Source: Marinomonas colpomeniae
GTDB lineage: Bacteria; Pseudomonadota; Gammaproteobacteria; Pseudomonadales; Marinomonadaceae
Assembly (NCBI RefSeq): GCF_014803385.1
Contig: NZ_JACYFC010000001.1
Coordinates: forward strand, 392,136 to 456,135
Length of the DNA: 64,000 bases
Reading direction: 5' to 3'
The translations under genes and the position numbers were made by a program. Shown here one piece after another: positions 26,644 to 35,666 of the stretch (the stretch's first letter is position 1; every line of letters begins with the position of its first letter). The notes below the pieces were generated by a model. It saw nothing but the letters and a program-made list of their open reading frames with translations, had not been told where the DNA came from and searched no databases.

Positions 26644-27723
26644 ATGCCTTTAAATACATCTGTAAATAAGCCTATATTAAATGCTAGTGAGCCACGCTTT
26701 GATTGGAGTCGCCCTGAGATTGCAGCGTTTTTTGATATGCCATTTATGGATTTAATGTTTCGTGCGCAAGAAGTTCATAGAGAAAATTTTAAACCGAATG
26801 AAGTACAGGTGAGCACTCTTTTGTCTATTAAAACGGGAGCTTGCCCTGAGGATTGTAAGTATTGTCCGCAAAGTGGTCATTACAATACCGAGTTAAAAAA
26901 AGAAAAACTCATGGAAGTTCAAAAAGTACTCGAGGAGGCGGCTCTTGCTAAAGAAAAAGGTGCAAGTCGTTTTTGCATGGGGGCGGCATGGAAGCGTCCT
27001 TCAGAAAAGGATTTTCCTTATGTGCTTGAGATGATCAAGGGTGTGAAATCTTTGGGCTTGGAGTCTTGTGTTACTTTGGGTACTTTAAATAATGAGCAGG
27101 CTGAGTCTTTGTCAAGTGCTGGGCTTGATTATTATAATCATAACTTAGATACGTCTGCTGAATTTTACGACAGCATTATTACCACAAGAACCTATCAAGA
27201 TCGACTTGATACGCTAGCTCGCGTGCGTGGTTCTGGAATTAAGTTGTGTTGTGGTGGCATTATGGGGATGGGAGAGGAGCAGAAAGATCGTGTTGGTTTA
27301 TTGCGTCAACTTTCTCAAATGTCTCCGCACCCTGAAAGCGTGCCAATTAATATGTTGGTGAAAGTGGAGGGTACGCCAATGGAGAGTGTTGATGACCTGG
27401 ATATCTTTGAGTTTATTCGAACTATTGCTGTTGCGCGTATTTTGATGCCAAAATCTCATGTTCGTTTGTCGGCAGGTCGTCATGGCATGAGTGATGAAAC
27501 GCAAGCTTTATGTTTTATGGCTGGCGCGAATTCTATTTTCTATGGTGAAAAGCTGCTTACTACCGGTAACCCTGAAGCGGATAAGGATATGACGCTGTTT
27601 GCTAATTTGGGTATCAATTCTGAAAAACGTGAAGAGAATTCTGACGAGGTCGTAGTGGAAGCTATCGCATTACAGGCGATGAGGCAGGAGGAGTCTAAGT
27701 TATTCTATGAAGTTAGTGCGTAA
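26644..27723 (+). CDS. bioB: Biotin synthase
   Basis: Radical-SAM enzyme that inserts sulfur into dethiobiotin. The [4Fe-4S] cluster cysteines are Cys67, Cys71 and Cys74 in [11 protein letters not shown]. Further marks are [39 protein letters not shown] and the [2Fe-2S]-related region [10 protein letters not shown], plus the conserved RLSAGR. I start at ATG 26644, six bases after GGAG at 26634-26637; an ATG at 26632 lies over that site. The length of 359 is normal. It is followed after 119 bases by bioH rather than by bioF. Confidence 0.95.
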   Translation: MPLNTSVNKPILNASEPRFDWSRPEIAAFFDMPFMDLMFRAQEVHRENFKPNEVQVSTLLSIKTGACPEDCKYCPQSGHYNTELKKEKLMEVQKVLEEAALAKEKGASRFCMGAAWKRPSEKDFPYVLEMIKGVKSLGLESCVTLGTLNNEQAESLSSAGLDYYNHNLDTSAEFYDSIITTRTYQDRLDTLARVRGSGIKLCCGGIMGMGEEQKDRVGLLRQLSQMSPHPESVPINMLVKVEGTPMESVDDLDIFEFIRTIAVARILMPKSHVRLSAGRHGMSDETQALCFMAGANSIFYGEKLLTTGNPEADKDMTLFANLGINSEKREENSDEVVVEAIALQAMRQEESKLFYEVSA

Positions 27724-27842
27724 TATATCTAATTTAGTCTTAATGCTTCTTTGCGTTAGTTGTTACCCACTTGAAAGGTAATTTAGTGCTATTATGACAA
27801 GCACTTCAGCGAGTTAGACTAACGAAAACATAGAGGGCTAGT

Positions 27843-28649
27843 ATGCGCGCACCTATTGAGACAGAGGCGTTTGGAGATTCATCAAACCTGGCTATTTTCA
27901 TGGTGTCTGGTTGGGCCATGCCAAAAGAAGTAATGCGTGCTTTTGCTTTACGTCTTAGTGAGCGTTTTTATGTGGTGTTGGCTAACTTGCCTGGAATATC
28001 GCTTGATGAGCAGTGGATTGTTCGTTCTCGTATTGGGCCTAATTATGATATTGATGCCCTATCTGAGCAGTTGATTGCAGCGGCGCCAAAGCGTGCGTGG
28101 TGGATTGGTTGGTCTTTAGGGGGGATGGTATCTGTTTATGTTGCTGCTCGTCGCTCTAGTTGTGTTCAGGGTTTGATTACTTTATCTGCGTCCCCAAGTT
28201 TTGTGCAGAGAGAAGGCTGGTCTGACGCCATGTCGTTGGATGACTTTAATGTTTTGGCCTCTTTAGTGAAAGAAGCTCCAGGGGAGGGGGTAAATCGCTT
28301 TGTTATGCTTCAATCTAAAGGTGCTGGAAATACGGTTTTTCTTACTAAGCAGTTGCAATCTTTCCTGCCTATTGCAACCTTGAACCGTTCGGCTTTAATT
28401 GGCGGTCTTCGTTTGCTTAAGTCATTAGATGTTCGTCGTGAATGGTCCGTTTTGGATATGCCTAATTTGCACATCTTAGGTAATAAAGATGCCCTAATTT
28501 CTATCCGGGCTTTAGAGCATCAAACTGACGTAAATCCCTTGCAAAAAATTGTAATATTGTCGGATTGTGCGCACCAACCTTTTCTTGAAAATCAAAATGA
28601 ATGTGTGAAATACATAGAAAAATTTATCGATGCGAATTCATTATCATAG
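27843..28649 (+). CDS. bioH: BioH-like alpha/beta hydrolase (pimeloyl-ACP methyl ester esterase)
   Basis: Alpha/beta hydrolase expected to cleave the methyl ester of pimeloyl-ACP and so end the BioC-BioH route to pimelate. The nucleophile is Ser91 in WWIGWSLGGMVS. Asp216 in LGNKDALIS and His244 in CAHQPFLEN complete the triad. SASPSFVQREGW and VNRFVMLQSKG match BioH-specific stretches, which favours BioH over a generic hydrolase. No BioC methyltransferase, its usual neighbour, is in the window. The gene has its own 119-base upstream region. Confidence 0.78.
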   Translation: MRAPIETEAFGDSSNLAIFMVSGWAMPKEVMRAFALRLSERFYVVLANLPGISLDEQWIVRSRIGPNYDIDALSEQLIAAAPKRAWWIGWSLGGMVSVYVAARRSSCVQGLITLSASPSFVQREGWSDAMSLDDFNVLASLVKEAPGEGVNRFVMLQSKGAGNTVFLTKQLQSFLPIATLNRSALIGGLRLLKSLDVRREWSVLDMPNLHILGNKDALISIRALEHQTDVNPLQKIVILSDCAHQPFLENQNECVKYIEKFIDANSLS

Positions 28650-28784
28650 TGGTGTATTTGCTTTGGTATAGTGTTTAGTTAGGTATATTTCTAGGTTTAA
28701 TTATTCCTTTCAGTACAGTAAAAAATGTACTTTGGATTTTTCTGTAATGTTGCTACTTAACGAGTTACTATTTTAAGGTCTGGT

Positions 28785-29408
28785 GTGAAAAAACGTTTTT
28801 TTATAACAGGTGCGGATTCAGATACGGATCAGACATCTTTGACCGTGGGGTTGCTAGCTGCTGCAGCTCGTGCTGGAGCAAGGTCTTTGGGGCTTAAGCC
28901 TATTGCGACAGGTGCTAACTTAATTAATGGCGCTTTACGAAATAGAGCTGCATTACTTATTCAAGAAGCAAGTAGTGTGAACTTACCTTATGAACAAACC
29001 AATCCTATTGTGTTTGAGTTAGCTGTTGAGCCTTATGTTGCGGCAATGAAGAGTAATAGATTGGTGACAGTGTCTCGTCTGGAAGGGTTTATAAAAGGAG
29101 CTTTGTTGACGCCTCATGAATTTACTTTGGTAGAAGGCATTAGTGGGTGGAGGGCTCCGCTGAATGACAGGGAGTTCTTGTCTGATGTTGCTAAGGCTTT
29201 GGGCTTCCCTGTTATTTTGGTCGTAAATATTGAGCCTGGTGGTTTAAATCATGCAATATTAACCGCTGAAACTATTGTTCGTGATGGTTTAATATTAGCT
29301 GGTTGGGTTGTTAATATAGGGCAGGAAAAAATGCCTTTTTATGAAGACAGTGTATCCAGTCTTGCGTCACTTTTATCTGCACACATTATTAGGTGTGTTA
29401 CCTTTTAA
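28785..29408 (+). CDS. BioD-like protein with degenerate P-loop (probable pseudoenzyme)
   Basis: Clearly related to dethiobiotin synthetase: KKRFFITGADSD at the start, SLGLKPIATGAN near residue 40, VEGISGWRAPL near 117 and AGWVVN near 177 align with BioD in order. The ATP-binding loop is broken, however. The family's GTDTxVGKT reads GADSDTDQT, so the loop Gly is Asp15 and the catalytic Lys is Gln16. The metal-binding Asp of the NSDALALQ segment is Ala (NRAALLIQ). The C-terminus is short (207 residues against about 225). The GTG start has AAGG seven bases upstream, and the frame is clean, so it is not a simple frameshift. It sits after bioH, where bioD belongs. Normal activity is unlikely; a structural or regulatory role is conjecture. 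Confidence 0.75.
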   Translation: MKKRFFITGADSDTDQTSLTVGLLAAAARAGARSLGLKPIATGANLINGALRNRAALLIQEASSVNLPYEQTNPIVFELAVEPYVAAMKSNRLVTVSRLEGFIKGALLTPHEFTLVEGISGWRAPLNDREFLSDVAKALGFPVILVVNIEPGGLNHAILTAETIVRDGLILAGWVVNIGQEKMPFYEDSVSSLASLLSAHIIRCVTF

Positions 29409-29478
29409 GGCCGATGAAAATGATTTTGATAAGCTCTTTTTTTCATTATAAATAATTATGTGGCTTGAAAGTGTAAGA

Positions 29479-29514
29479 TAACACTGCATTATTATAGTAA
29501 TACAGTGAGTGTTA
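29479..29514 (+). promoter_or_regulatory. Imperfect inverted repeat upstream of the mini-FleQ gene
   Basis: TAACACTG (29479-29486) is partly mirrored by CAGTGAGTGTTA (29503-29514) around an AT-rich centre. It lies about 30-60 bases before the start of the FleQ-like gene and could be an operator, a weak terminator of the biotin genes, or chance. No convincing sigma-54 or FleQ box was found. Confidence 0.3.
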
Positions 29515-29542
29515 CTTATTTATTTTAGGTTGAGGTGGTGGT

Positions 29543-30013
29543 GTGAAAGCTTGGTTGTGCGGTTTAGATGACGAAGAGGTTTCAAGTGTTTCCAGTATCT
29601 TAACTTTTATTGGCATAGAGCATGGTACGTCTTTGATGGCCTTTCAATTGCCCGATTTTGTGGTGTTAGGAAAGGCTGTACAATCTTTTGAGCTAGATGA
29701 AATGGTTCCTATTATCTCTTTGAGTCATTCAATGGATGTAGTTGGTGATTACAATGTTTGGCTATTGCCTTTGCCTTGGCGTTCTCAAGCCCTTTCTTTA
29801 ATACTAAAAGATATTAAGCAGCTGCAAAGCTTTCCTCAGGCATCTGGTTTGAATTTAAATTTACACGTACGCCACCTAGAGGCTCTTCTTATTCGTCAAG
29901 CTTTAGTGTCTACCCAAGGGGTAGTGTCTAAGGCGGCGCAAAATTTACAAATACAACGTACAACGCTGATTGAAAAAATGCGTCGCTATAATATTGATAA
30001 GTCGGAGTTTTAG
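29543..30013 (+). CDS. FleQ/FlrA-like regulator lacking the AAA+ sigma-54 activation domain
   Basis: A 156-residue protein in the exact position of the flagellar master regulator gene fleQ/flrA, directly before fleS. Residues 1-95 resemble the divergent receiver-like N-terminal domain of FleQ (KAWLCGLDDEEVSSVSSILTF). Residues 111-152 are the Fis-type helix-turn-helix; AAQNLQIQRTTLIEKMRRYNI matches the FleQ recognition-helix region. The roughly 240-residue AAA+ module with Walker A and GAFTGA that normally lies between them is absent, replaced by about 15 residues. The frame is intact, GTG-started, and its stop overlaps the fleS start by one base, so it is translated with fleS. It should bind DNA but cannot remodel sigma-54 polymerase itself. 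Confidence 0.8.
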   Translation: MKAWLCGLDDEEVSSVSSILTFIGIEHGTSLMAFQLPDFVVLGKAVQSFELDEMVPIISLSHSMDVVGDYNVWLLPLPWRSQALSLILKDIKQLQSFPQASGLNLNLHVRHLEALLIRQALVSTQGVVSKAAQNLQIQRTTLIEKMRRYNIDKSEF

Positions 30014-31167
30014 TGACTAAGGATGAAGAAATAGCGGAATTAAAAACCGCCTTTAAAGAGTTTAGTGAATCTTCTGATGTATTGGCAAAATCTTATTTAG
30101 ACCTTCAGAATCAAGTGGCTCACCTATCCAATCAATTAGAAAAATCAGAGCAGGCAAAGCGTCAGGAACAAGACAAAAATCGTGTTCTGGTTTTGCAATT
30201 TCAGCAGCTGTTTGAATCTATGCCGGTTGGTGTGTTGTTGCTAAGTGAAGAGGGTTTGGTTGTAATGGCTAACCCTGTTGCAGAGCGTCTCTTTAATTTC
30301 CCGTTAACGGGTAAGTCATGGGGGGCGATTGTCCCTCTGAGTTTTCGTCCTCAAGAGGATGATGGTCATGACGTTAGTATGGTAACCGGGCGTCGCGTTC
30401 GTGTAGAGACTGCGTCTCTTGGTAATGTGCCTGGTCAATTGGTGATTCTGGTCGATTTAACAGAGGCTTATTTATTGCAGAAAAAGCTTAATCATCATGA
30501 GCGTTTATCTAATATGGGAACCATGGTTGCGGCTCTTGCTCATCAAATTCGAACGCCTTTGTCTTCCGCAACACTTTATGCTGGGCATCTGCAAAAACCA
30601 GATCTTGCACCTGTTATGCGACAAAATTTCGCGAATAAATTAGTTGATCGATTGGCAAAAATAGAAAAGCAAATTCGAGATATGTTGATTTTTTCTCGAA
30701 GTGAAATAAAACTAGACGAAACCGTTGGAGTTTCTGCTTTTATTGAAGAGCTTACGAGTCATTGTCAGGAGATATCAGAGCAAAAAAACATGCAATTTGA
30801 CTCGGATGGTGAAGATTTTTCGTCAACGGATTATATTCAATGTAATAAGGAAACTTTACTAGGCGCTCTATTGAATCTTTTAAATAATGCTATTGATGCT
30901 CAATCTGAAGGCGCTATTGTGCGATTGAGCTGGCATTGTAATGAAGGAAATATAATACTGACCTTTAGAGATCGTGGTATCGGCATGTCTAAAGAGCATT
31001 TAGAGCATGTGCAGGAAGGTTTTGTAACGACAAAACAACATGGAACAGGTTTGGGCTTGATGGTTGTTAAGGCTATTGCTAGGGCTCATCATGGACAGTT
31101 TGATATAGACAGTATAGAGGGGGCTGGCACAACAGCCAGTTTGACACTTCCTCTTGTAAGGGTATGA
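30013..31167 (+). CDS. fleS: Flagellar sensor histidine kinase FleS/FlrB
   Basis: Cytoplasmic histidine kinase that phosphorylates FleR. An N-terminal coiled-coil-like helix (about 1-60) leads to a PAS domain (about 60-150; FESMPVGVLLLSEEGLVVMANP). The H-box is MVAALAHQIRTPLSSA with phospho-acceptor His177. The ATPase domain has the N-box LLNLLNNAIDA near 297, G1 FRDRGIGMS and G2 GTGLGLMVVK. No membrane segments are seen, as in FleS. The GTG start overlaps the stop of the mini-FleQ gene by one base, and fleR starts one base after the stop. Confidence 0.93.
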   Translation: MTKDEEIAELKTAFKEFSESSDVLAKSYLDLQNQVAHLSNQLEKSEQAKRQEQDKNRVLVLQFQQLFESMPVGVLLLSEEGLVVMANPVAERLFNFPLTGKSWGAIVPLSFRPQEDDGHDVSMVTGRRVRVETASLGNVPGQLVILVDLTEAYLLQKKLNHHERLSNMGTMVAALAHQIRTPLSSATLYAGHLQKPDLAPVMRQNFANKLVDRLAKIEKQIRDMLIFSRSEIKLDETVGVSAFIEELTSHCQEISEQKNMQFDSDGEDFSSTDYIQCNKETLLGALLNLLNNAIDAQSEGAIVRLSWHCNEGNIILTFRDRGIGMSKEHLEHVQEGFVTTKQHGTGLGLMVVKAIARAHHGQFDIDSIEGAGTTASLTLPLVRV

Positions 31168-31168
31168 C

Positions 31169-32515
31169 ATGTCTGATGTTAAGTTATTAATTGTAGAGGA
31201 TGATAAAGGGTTGGCTGAAGCGCTGGAAGATACGCTGATGTTGGCCAGTTATCAATGTAAAATGGTTTATAGTGCAGAAGAGGCAGTAGTTGCACTGAAA
31301 CATAATCAGTTTGATATGGTTGTGTCAGATGTAAACTTACCTGGCATGGACGGCTATGGTTTACTTCATCATGTGATTGATACTTACCCAGAGCTGCCTA
31401 TTATGTTGATGACGGCTTACGGTGATATAGCGCATGCTGTAGAGGCGATGCGAGATGGCGCGGTAGATTATTTGTTAAAGCCTTTTCAAGAAGAGGAGTT
31501 GCTAAGTGCTATTGCTAAATATACCGTTAAAACAGTATCTTCTTCTAATTCTCAGCCTATTGCGAAAGACCCATCAAGTATTGCTCTATTAGAACTTGCG
31601 AAGCGAGTGGCAGTAACCGATTCTACCGTGTTAATTTGTGGTGAAAGTGGTACCGGTAAAGAAGTGCTTGCGCATTATATACATCAAGAATCCAGTCGAC
31701 CAAATGCACCTTTCATTGCTATTAACTGCGCTGCTATTCCTGAAAATATGCTTGAGGCGATTCTTTTTGGTTATGAAAAAGGCGCTTATACAGGAGCTGT
31801 TTCCTCTCAGGCTGGTAAGTTCGAGCAAGCTAATGGTGGTACTTTGCTGTTAGATGAAATTACAGAAATGGACGTTGGTTTACAGGCGAAGTTATTACGT
31901 GTTTTGCAAGAACAAGAAGTTGAGCGTCTTGGTGGTAAGAAGTCGATCCCTCTCGATGTTCGAATTATTGCTACAACAAACAGAGATCTTGTGGAATATG
32001 TTCGTGAGGGCGGCTTTAGAGAGGATTTGTATTACCGACTTAATGTGTTTCCACTTCGCTGGTCACCAATCCGTGAGCGAAAAGGCGATATTTTACCCAT
32101 CGCTCAGCATATACTTGCTAAGCACGCTGCTAAAATGCGCATACCTTCAGCCGTATTTAAACCATCAGCTCAGAGTAAGTTAGAGGCGCACCCTTGGCCT
32201 GGTAATGTTCGGGAACTGGATAATGTGATACAGAGGGCGTTAATTTTGAGCCCTAATGCGCAAATTAATGAGGACCATATCGCATTTGATATGATGAGCT
32301 TATCACCTGCTGTAGAAGAGGTAGAAGTCGAAGAGGACAGTGTCGCCTCGATTCTTGGTAAAGGGGTTCAGCAGCACGAGTTCCGTATTATTGCTCAAGC
32401 ATTAATCGATGCGAATGGAAAGCGTAAAGTGGTTGCAGATAAATTAGGTATTAGTCCTAGAACTCTGCGCTATAAAATCGCTAAAATGCGTGAAAGTGGT
32501 ATTGATGTTGATTGA
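31169..32515 (+). CDS. fleR: Sigma-54-dependent flagellar response regulator FleR/FlrC
   Basis: Activator of mid-hierarchy flagellar genes. The receiver domain (1-120) has Asp54 in MVVSDVNLPGMDGYG. The AAA+ domain (about 135-370) has Walker A GESGTGKE near 158 and the sigma-54 contact loop as GAYTGA, a tolerated variant of GAFTGA, near 206. Walker B is GGTLLLDEIT. The Fis-type helix-turn-helix (about 405-445) ends RKVVADKLGISPRTLRYKIAKMRESG. With the adjacent FleQ-like protein lacking an AAA+ domain, this is the only sigma-54 activator encoded in the window. Confidence 0.94.
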   Translation: MSDVKLLIVEDDKGLAEALEDTLMLASYQCKMVYSAEEAVVALKHNQFDMVVSDVNLPGMDGYGLLHHVIDTYPELPIMLMTAYGDIAHAVEAMRDGAVDYLLKPFQEEELLSAIAKYTVKTVSSSNSQPIAKDPSSIALLELAKRVAVTDSTVLICGESGTGKEVLAHYIHQESSRPNAPFIAINCAAIPENMLEAILFGYEKGAYTGAVSSQAGKFEQANGGTLLLDEITEMDVGLQAKLLRVLQEQEVERLGGKKSIPLDVRIIATTNRDLVEYVREGGFREDLYYRLNVFPLRWSPIRERKGDILPIAQHILAKHAAKMRIPSAVFKPSAQSKLEAHPWPGNVRELDNVIQRALILSPNAQINEDHIAFDMMSLSPAVEEVEVEEDSVASILGKGVQQHEFRIIAQALIDANGKRKVVADKLGISPRTLRYKIAKMRESGIDVD

Positions 32516-32581
32516 TTTTTGTATCTTGTTTTAATTAGCTTTATGCTAAGCTGTATGTATATGGTTTTTTAGGTGAGTAAC

Positions 32582-32944
32582 ATGATTACTGGTCGACCAG
32601 ACATTAATCAGGTGTTGTCCCAAATGAGGGATATGCAGTCGCAGGTTCAAGCGCCGGGCACTCCTGTATCTAATGTTACTAAAATAGGTGGTGAAGGCGG
32701 CGGTCTTCAAAGTGTTGAGCGTGCGGATTTTTCCGAAATGTTGAAAAATGCGGTTAATAATGTGAACGCCTTGCAAAAGGATGCGACACAGTTGGCCCAA
32801 TCTTATGAACGTGGTGACGACGGGGTTGATTTACCTCAAGTTATGATAGGTCTGCAAAAATCGAGTGTGTCATTTGAAGCAATGACCCAAGTACGTAATA
32901 AACTTGTAGACGCGTATGAAAAAATCATGAATATGCCTATTTAG
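32582..32944 (+). CDS. fliE: Flagellar hook-basal body protein FliE
   Basis: Small rod/MS-ring adapter protein, 120 residues. The conserved C-terminal half is visible: FSEMLKNAVNNVNALQKDA, GDDGVDLPQVMIGLQKSSVSFEAMTQVRNKLVDAYEKIMNMPI-type sequence. I start at ATG 32582, six bases after AGGTGA; the GTG at 32573 overlaps that site. First gene of the fliEFGHIJ set, 66 bases after fleR. No clear sigma-54 promoter is visible in that gap. Confidence 0.93.
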   Translation: MITGRPDINQVLSQMRDMQSQVQAPGTPVSNVTKIGGEGGGLQSVERADFSEMLKNAVNNVNALQKDATQLAQSYERGDDGVDLPQVMIGLQKSSVSFEAMTQVRNKLVDAYEKIMNMPI

Positions 32945-32971
32945 GCATAACAAACCGCTTGGCGCTTTTTA

Positions 32972-34645
32972 ATGGATAATGTCCCTGCAGAACAATCGGA
33001 GCAAAAGCTCTATTTAGAGTTAGTTACTGGCTTTAACAAATTGACCGTTATTCGTCAGCTTGCATTAATGGTCGGCTTAGCTGCGTCTATCGCAATTGGA
33101 TTATCGGCGGTTCTATGGAGCAATGGTCCAGAGTACAAACCGGTACTTAGTAGTATTACTGACTATAACGCCGATCAAATAGTTGAACTTCTTAGCGTTA
33201 ATAATATTCCTTTCAAGTTAGATGAGAATACAGGTGCTTTGCTTGTTGAATCTGAATTCTATCATCAGGCTCGTCTTAAATTAGCAGGCTCTGGCATTGT
33301 TTCCGATAATATCGTTGGTATGGAGATAATGGATCAAGAGCAAGGTTTAGGCACCTCTCAATTTGTAGAAACAACGCGCTATAGACGAGGGTTAGAGGGC
33401 GAATTAAGCCGAACTATTACTAGCTTGCAAAGTATTAAAAGTGCTCGAGTTCATTTGGCTATACCAAAGGAATCTGTATTTGTTCGTGATACTCGTAAAC
33501 CTTCAGCTTCTGTTTTTTTAGAGTTATACCCTGGTAGACGCCTAGACAGAAGTCAGGTTGAGGCCATTGTTAATTTGGTTGCTTCTAGTATTTCCCAGCT
33601 TAGTGACAAAGACGTCACTGTCGTTGATCAGCGAGGTACGTTGTTAAGTGAAAAGGATTCAGATTCAGAATTATCTGTTGCTGGAAAGCAGTTTGATTAT
33701 GCTCGTAAAGTTGAAGAAGTATTGTTGCAGCGAGTAAATAGCATTCTTGGTGCCGTTGTTGGTCAGGGTCGATTTAGGGCAGAAGTGTCTGCTGATGTTG
33801 ATTTTACCGCGATAGAAAAAACTGCTGAACAATTCAATCCTGACCTTTTGGCGCTACGAAGTGAGCAAACACTAAAAGAAAATAAAGGCGCTGGTGCTAA
33901 CACTAGTGGTATTCCTGGTGCGTTAACGAATCAGCCTCCTGGAGCGGTAACCATCCCTGAAGCGGTCGATGAAAATGGTGCGCTTATTGGTGGTGATTCT
34001 AACGCTGCAAATGGTCAGTCTCGTGAAGAAACAACCCGTAATTTTGAGTTGGATCGAAGTATCAGCTATACAAAGAATCAACAAGGTACTGTAAGGCGTC
34101 TATCTGTTGCTGTTGTTGTTGATGATTTGGCAAGTTTAGATACAGATACGTCGGCCTTAGTGCGTACACCTTGGAATGATAACGACCTCGGACGTTTGAC
34201 TTTATTGGTTCGCGATGCTGTAGGTTATGATCCATCACGTGGTGATAGTGTCAGTGTAATTAATTCGCCTTTTGCGGTGCCGGATCCTGTGGAGCCGGCT
34301 GTAGAAGTTCCATTTTATAAGCAGGCTTGGTTCTTAGACTTACTACAGCCAACTTTGGTTGGGATATTTGTACTAATATTATTACTTGTTGTTGTTCGTC
34401 CTGTGTTGAAAGCGCTTAGTGAGCAGAATAAAATCGCAGTTGCGGATGATACCGAAGCGGCAATTTTCTCTGATGAAACGGATGAAATTTCAGACGATCA
34501 AGTGTCACTTGTTAGTGCTGAAGATATATTGGTACCTGGCTCCCCTGAAAAAATTGATCGTCAATTAAATGCAATTCGCGGTTTAATCGCAGAAGAACCC
34601 GAGCGTGTTGCTCAAGTTGTTAAACAATGGGTAATGGAAAAATAA
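32972..34645 (+). CDS. fliF: Flagellar MS-ring protein FliF
   Basis: Forms the MS ring in the inner membrane. An N-terminal helix (LALMVGLAASIAIGLSAVLW, about 33-52) and a C-terminal helix (TLVGIFVLILLLVVVRPVL, about 457-476) flank the periplasmic ring-building domains. YRRGLEGELSRTITSLQSIKSARVHLAIP is the characteristic RBM2 region, and FELDRSISYTKNQQGTVRRLSVAVVVDD the RBM3 end. The C-terminal tail that binds FliG (IRGLIAEEPERVAQVVKQWV) is present. Length 557 is normal. fliG starts on the next base. Confidence 0.96.
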   Translation: MDNVPAEQSEQKLYLELVTGFNKLTVIRQLALMVGLAASIAIGLSAVLWSNGPEYKPVLSSITDYNADQIVELLSVNNIPFKLDENTGALLVESEFYHQARLKLAGSGIVSDNIVGMEIMDQEQGLGTSQFVETTRYRRGLEGELSRTITSLQSIKSARVHLAIPKESVFVRDTRKPSASVFLELYPGRRLDRSQVEAIVNLVASSISQLSDKDVTVVDQRGTLLSEKDSDSELSVAGKQFDYARKVEEVLLQRVNSILGAVVGQGRFRAEVSADVDFTAIEKTAEQFNPDLLALRSEQTLKENKGAGANTSGIPGALTNQPPGAVTIPEAVDENGALIGGDSNAANGQSREETTRNFELDRSISYTKNQQGTVRRLSVAVVVDDLASLDTDTSALVRTPWNDNDLGRLTLLVRDAVGYDPSRGDSVSVINSPFAVPDPVEPAVEVPFYKQAWFLDLLQPTLVGIFVLILLLVVVRPVLKALSEQNKIAVADDTEAAIFSDETDEISDDQVSLVSAEDILVPGSPEKIDRQLNAIRGLIAEEPERVAQVVKQWVMEK

Positions 34646-35659
34646 ATGAGTGATACTGGCCAAGGTTCAGAATTAAGTTCAGTAGAAAAAGCAGCCGTGC
34701 TTCTCATGTCGCTTGGCGAGTCTGATGCTGCGCAAATTCTTAAGCATATGGGGCCGAAAGAAGTTCAACGAATCGGTTCAACTATGGCTCAACTGGCCAA
34801 TGTTCAACGACATCAAGTAGAAAAAGTCCTTGATGATTTTTTGGTGTTAGTTGGTGATCAGACTGGTTTAGGTTTAGGGGCGGATGGTTATATTCGTAAC
34901 ATGCTTAGAGAAGCTCTCGGTGAGGAAAAAGCCGGTAGCTTAATTGATCGTATATTGCTGGGTGGCAATACAACAGGTTTAGATACTCTTAAATGGATGG
35001 AGTCAAGGGCGGTAGCTGATGTCATTCGTTATGAGCATCCTCAGATTCAAGCCATCGTTATTTCTTATTTAGATCCAGATCAAGCAGCAGATATTCTTGC
35101 TAATTTTGATGAACGAGTTCGTTTAGATATTGTATTGCGTGTTGCGGCTTTAGAAACAGTTCAACCTGCTGCGTTACAGGAATTGAATGACATACTTGAA
35201 CGACAATTTTCCGGTAATCAATCTACCCAATCTACAACCATTGGGGGGGTGCGTACTGCTGCCAATATTATGAACTTCATTGATAGTTCTGTGGAATCAG
35301 AATTGATGGAGTCTATTCGTGATGTGGATGAAGATCTTGCTAATACGATACAAGACATGATGTTTGTCTTTGATAATTTGTTAGAAGTTGATGATCGTGG
35401 TATTCAGGTTATTCTCCGTGAAGTAGAGTCTGAAACCTTAATTTTAGCATTGAAAGGTGCTGATCCAGACATGCAAGAAAAAGTGTTTAAAAATATGTCG
35501 TCTCGTGCTGCCGATATGTTGAAAGATGATCTAGAGGCGAAAGGTCCTGTTCGCGTTAGTGAAGTGGAAGTGGCTCAAAAAGAAATACTGGCTGTTGCCA
35601 GACGCCTTGCTGATAACGGGGAGATTGTTCTCGGTGGCGGTGGCGAGCAGATGGTATAG
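34646..35659 (+). CDS. fliG: Flagellar motor switch protein FliG
   Basis: C-ring protein that joins FliF to the torque-generating stator. N-terminal domain ELSSVEKAAVLLMSLGESDAAQILKHM, the EHPQ motif in RYEHPQIQAIVISYL near residue 130, and the charged torque helix region MMFVFDNLLEVDDRGIQVILREVESETLILALKGAD near 240-275 are all typical. Length 337 is standard. It abuts fliF with no spacer and ends 7 bases before fliH. Confidence 0.97.
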   Translation: MSDTGQGSELSSVEKAAVLLMSLGESDAAQILKHMGPKEVQRIGSTMAQLANVQRHQVEKVLDDFLVLVGDQTGLGLGADGYIRNMLREALGEEKAGSLIDRILLGGNTTGLDTLKWMESRAVADVIRYEHPQIQAIVISYLDPDQAADILANFDERVRLDIVLRVAALETVQPAALQELNDILERQFSGNQSTQSTTIGGVRTAANIMNFIDSSVESELMESIRDVDEDLANTIQDMMFVFDNLLEVDDRGIQVILREVESETLILALKGADPDMQEKVFKNMSSRAADMLKDDLEAKGPVRVSEVEVAQKEILAVARRLADNGEIVLGGGGEQMV

Positions 35660-35666
35660 TTAGCCG

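Noticed and set aside
29461..29477. Sigma-54 promoter before the mini-FleQ gene (TGGC... at 29461)
   Set aside because: The -24 TGGC is present but the -12 element reads TGT instead of TGC at the required spacing.
31854..32183. 109-codon plus-strand frame inside fleR
   Set aside because: It overlaps the AAA+ domain of fleR in another frame; no start signal or family resemblance.
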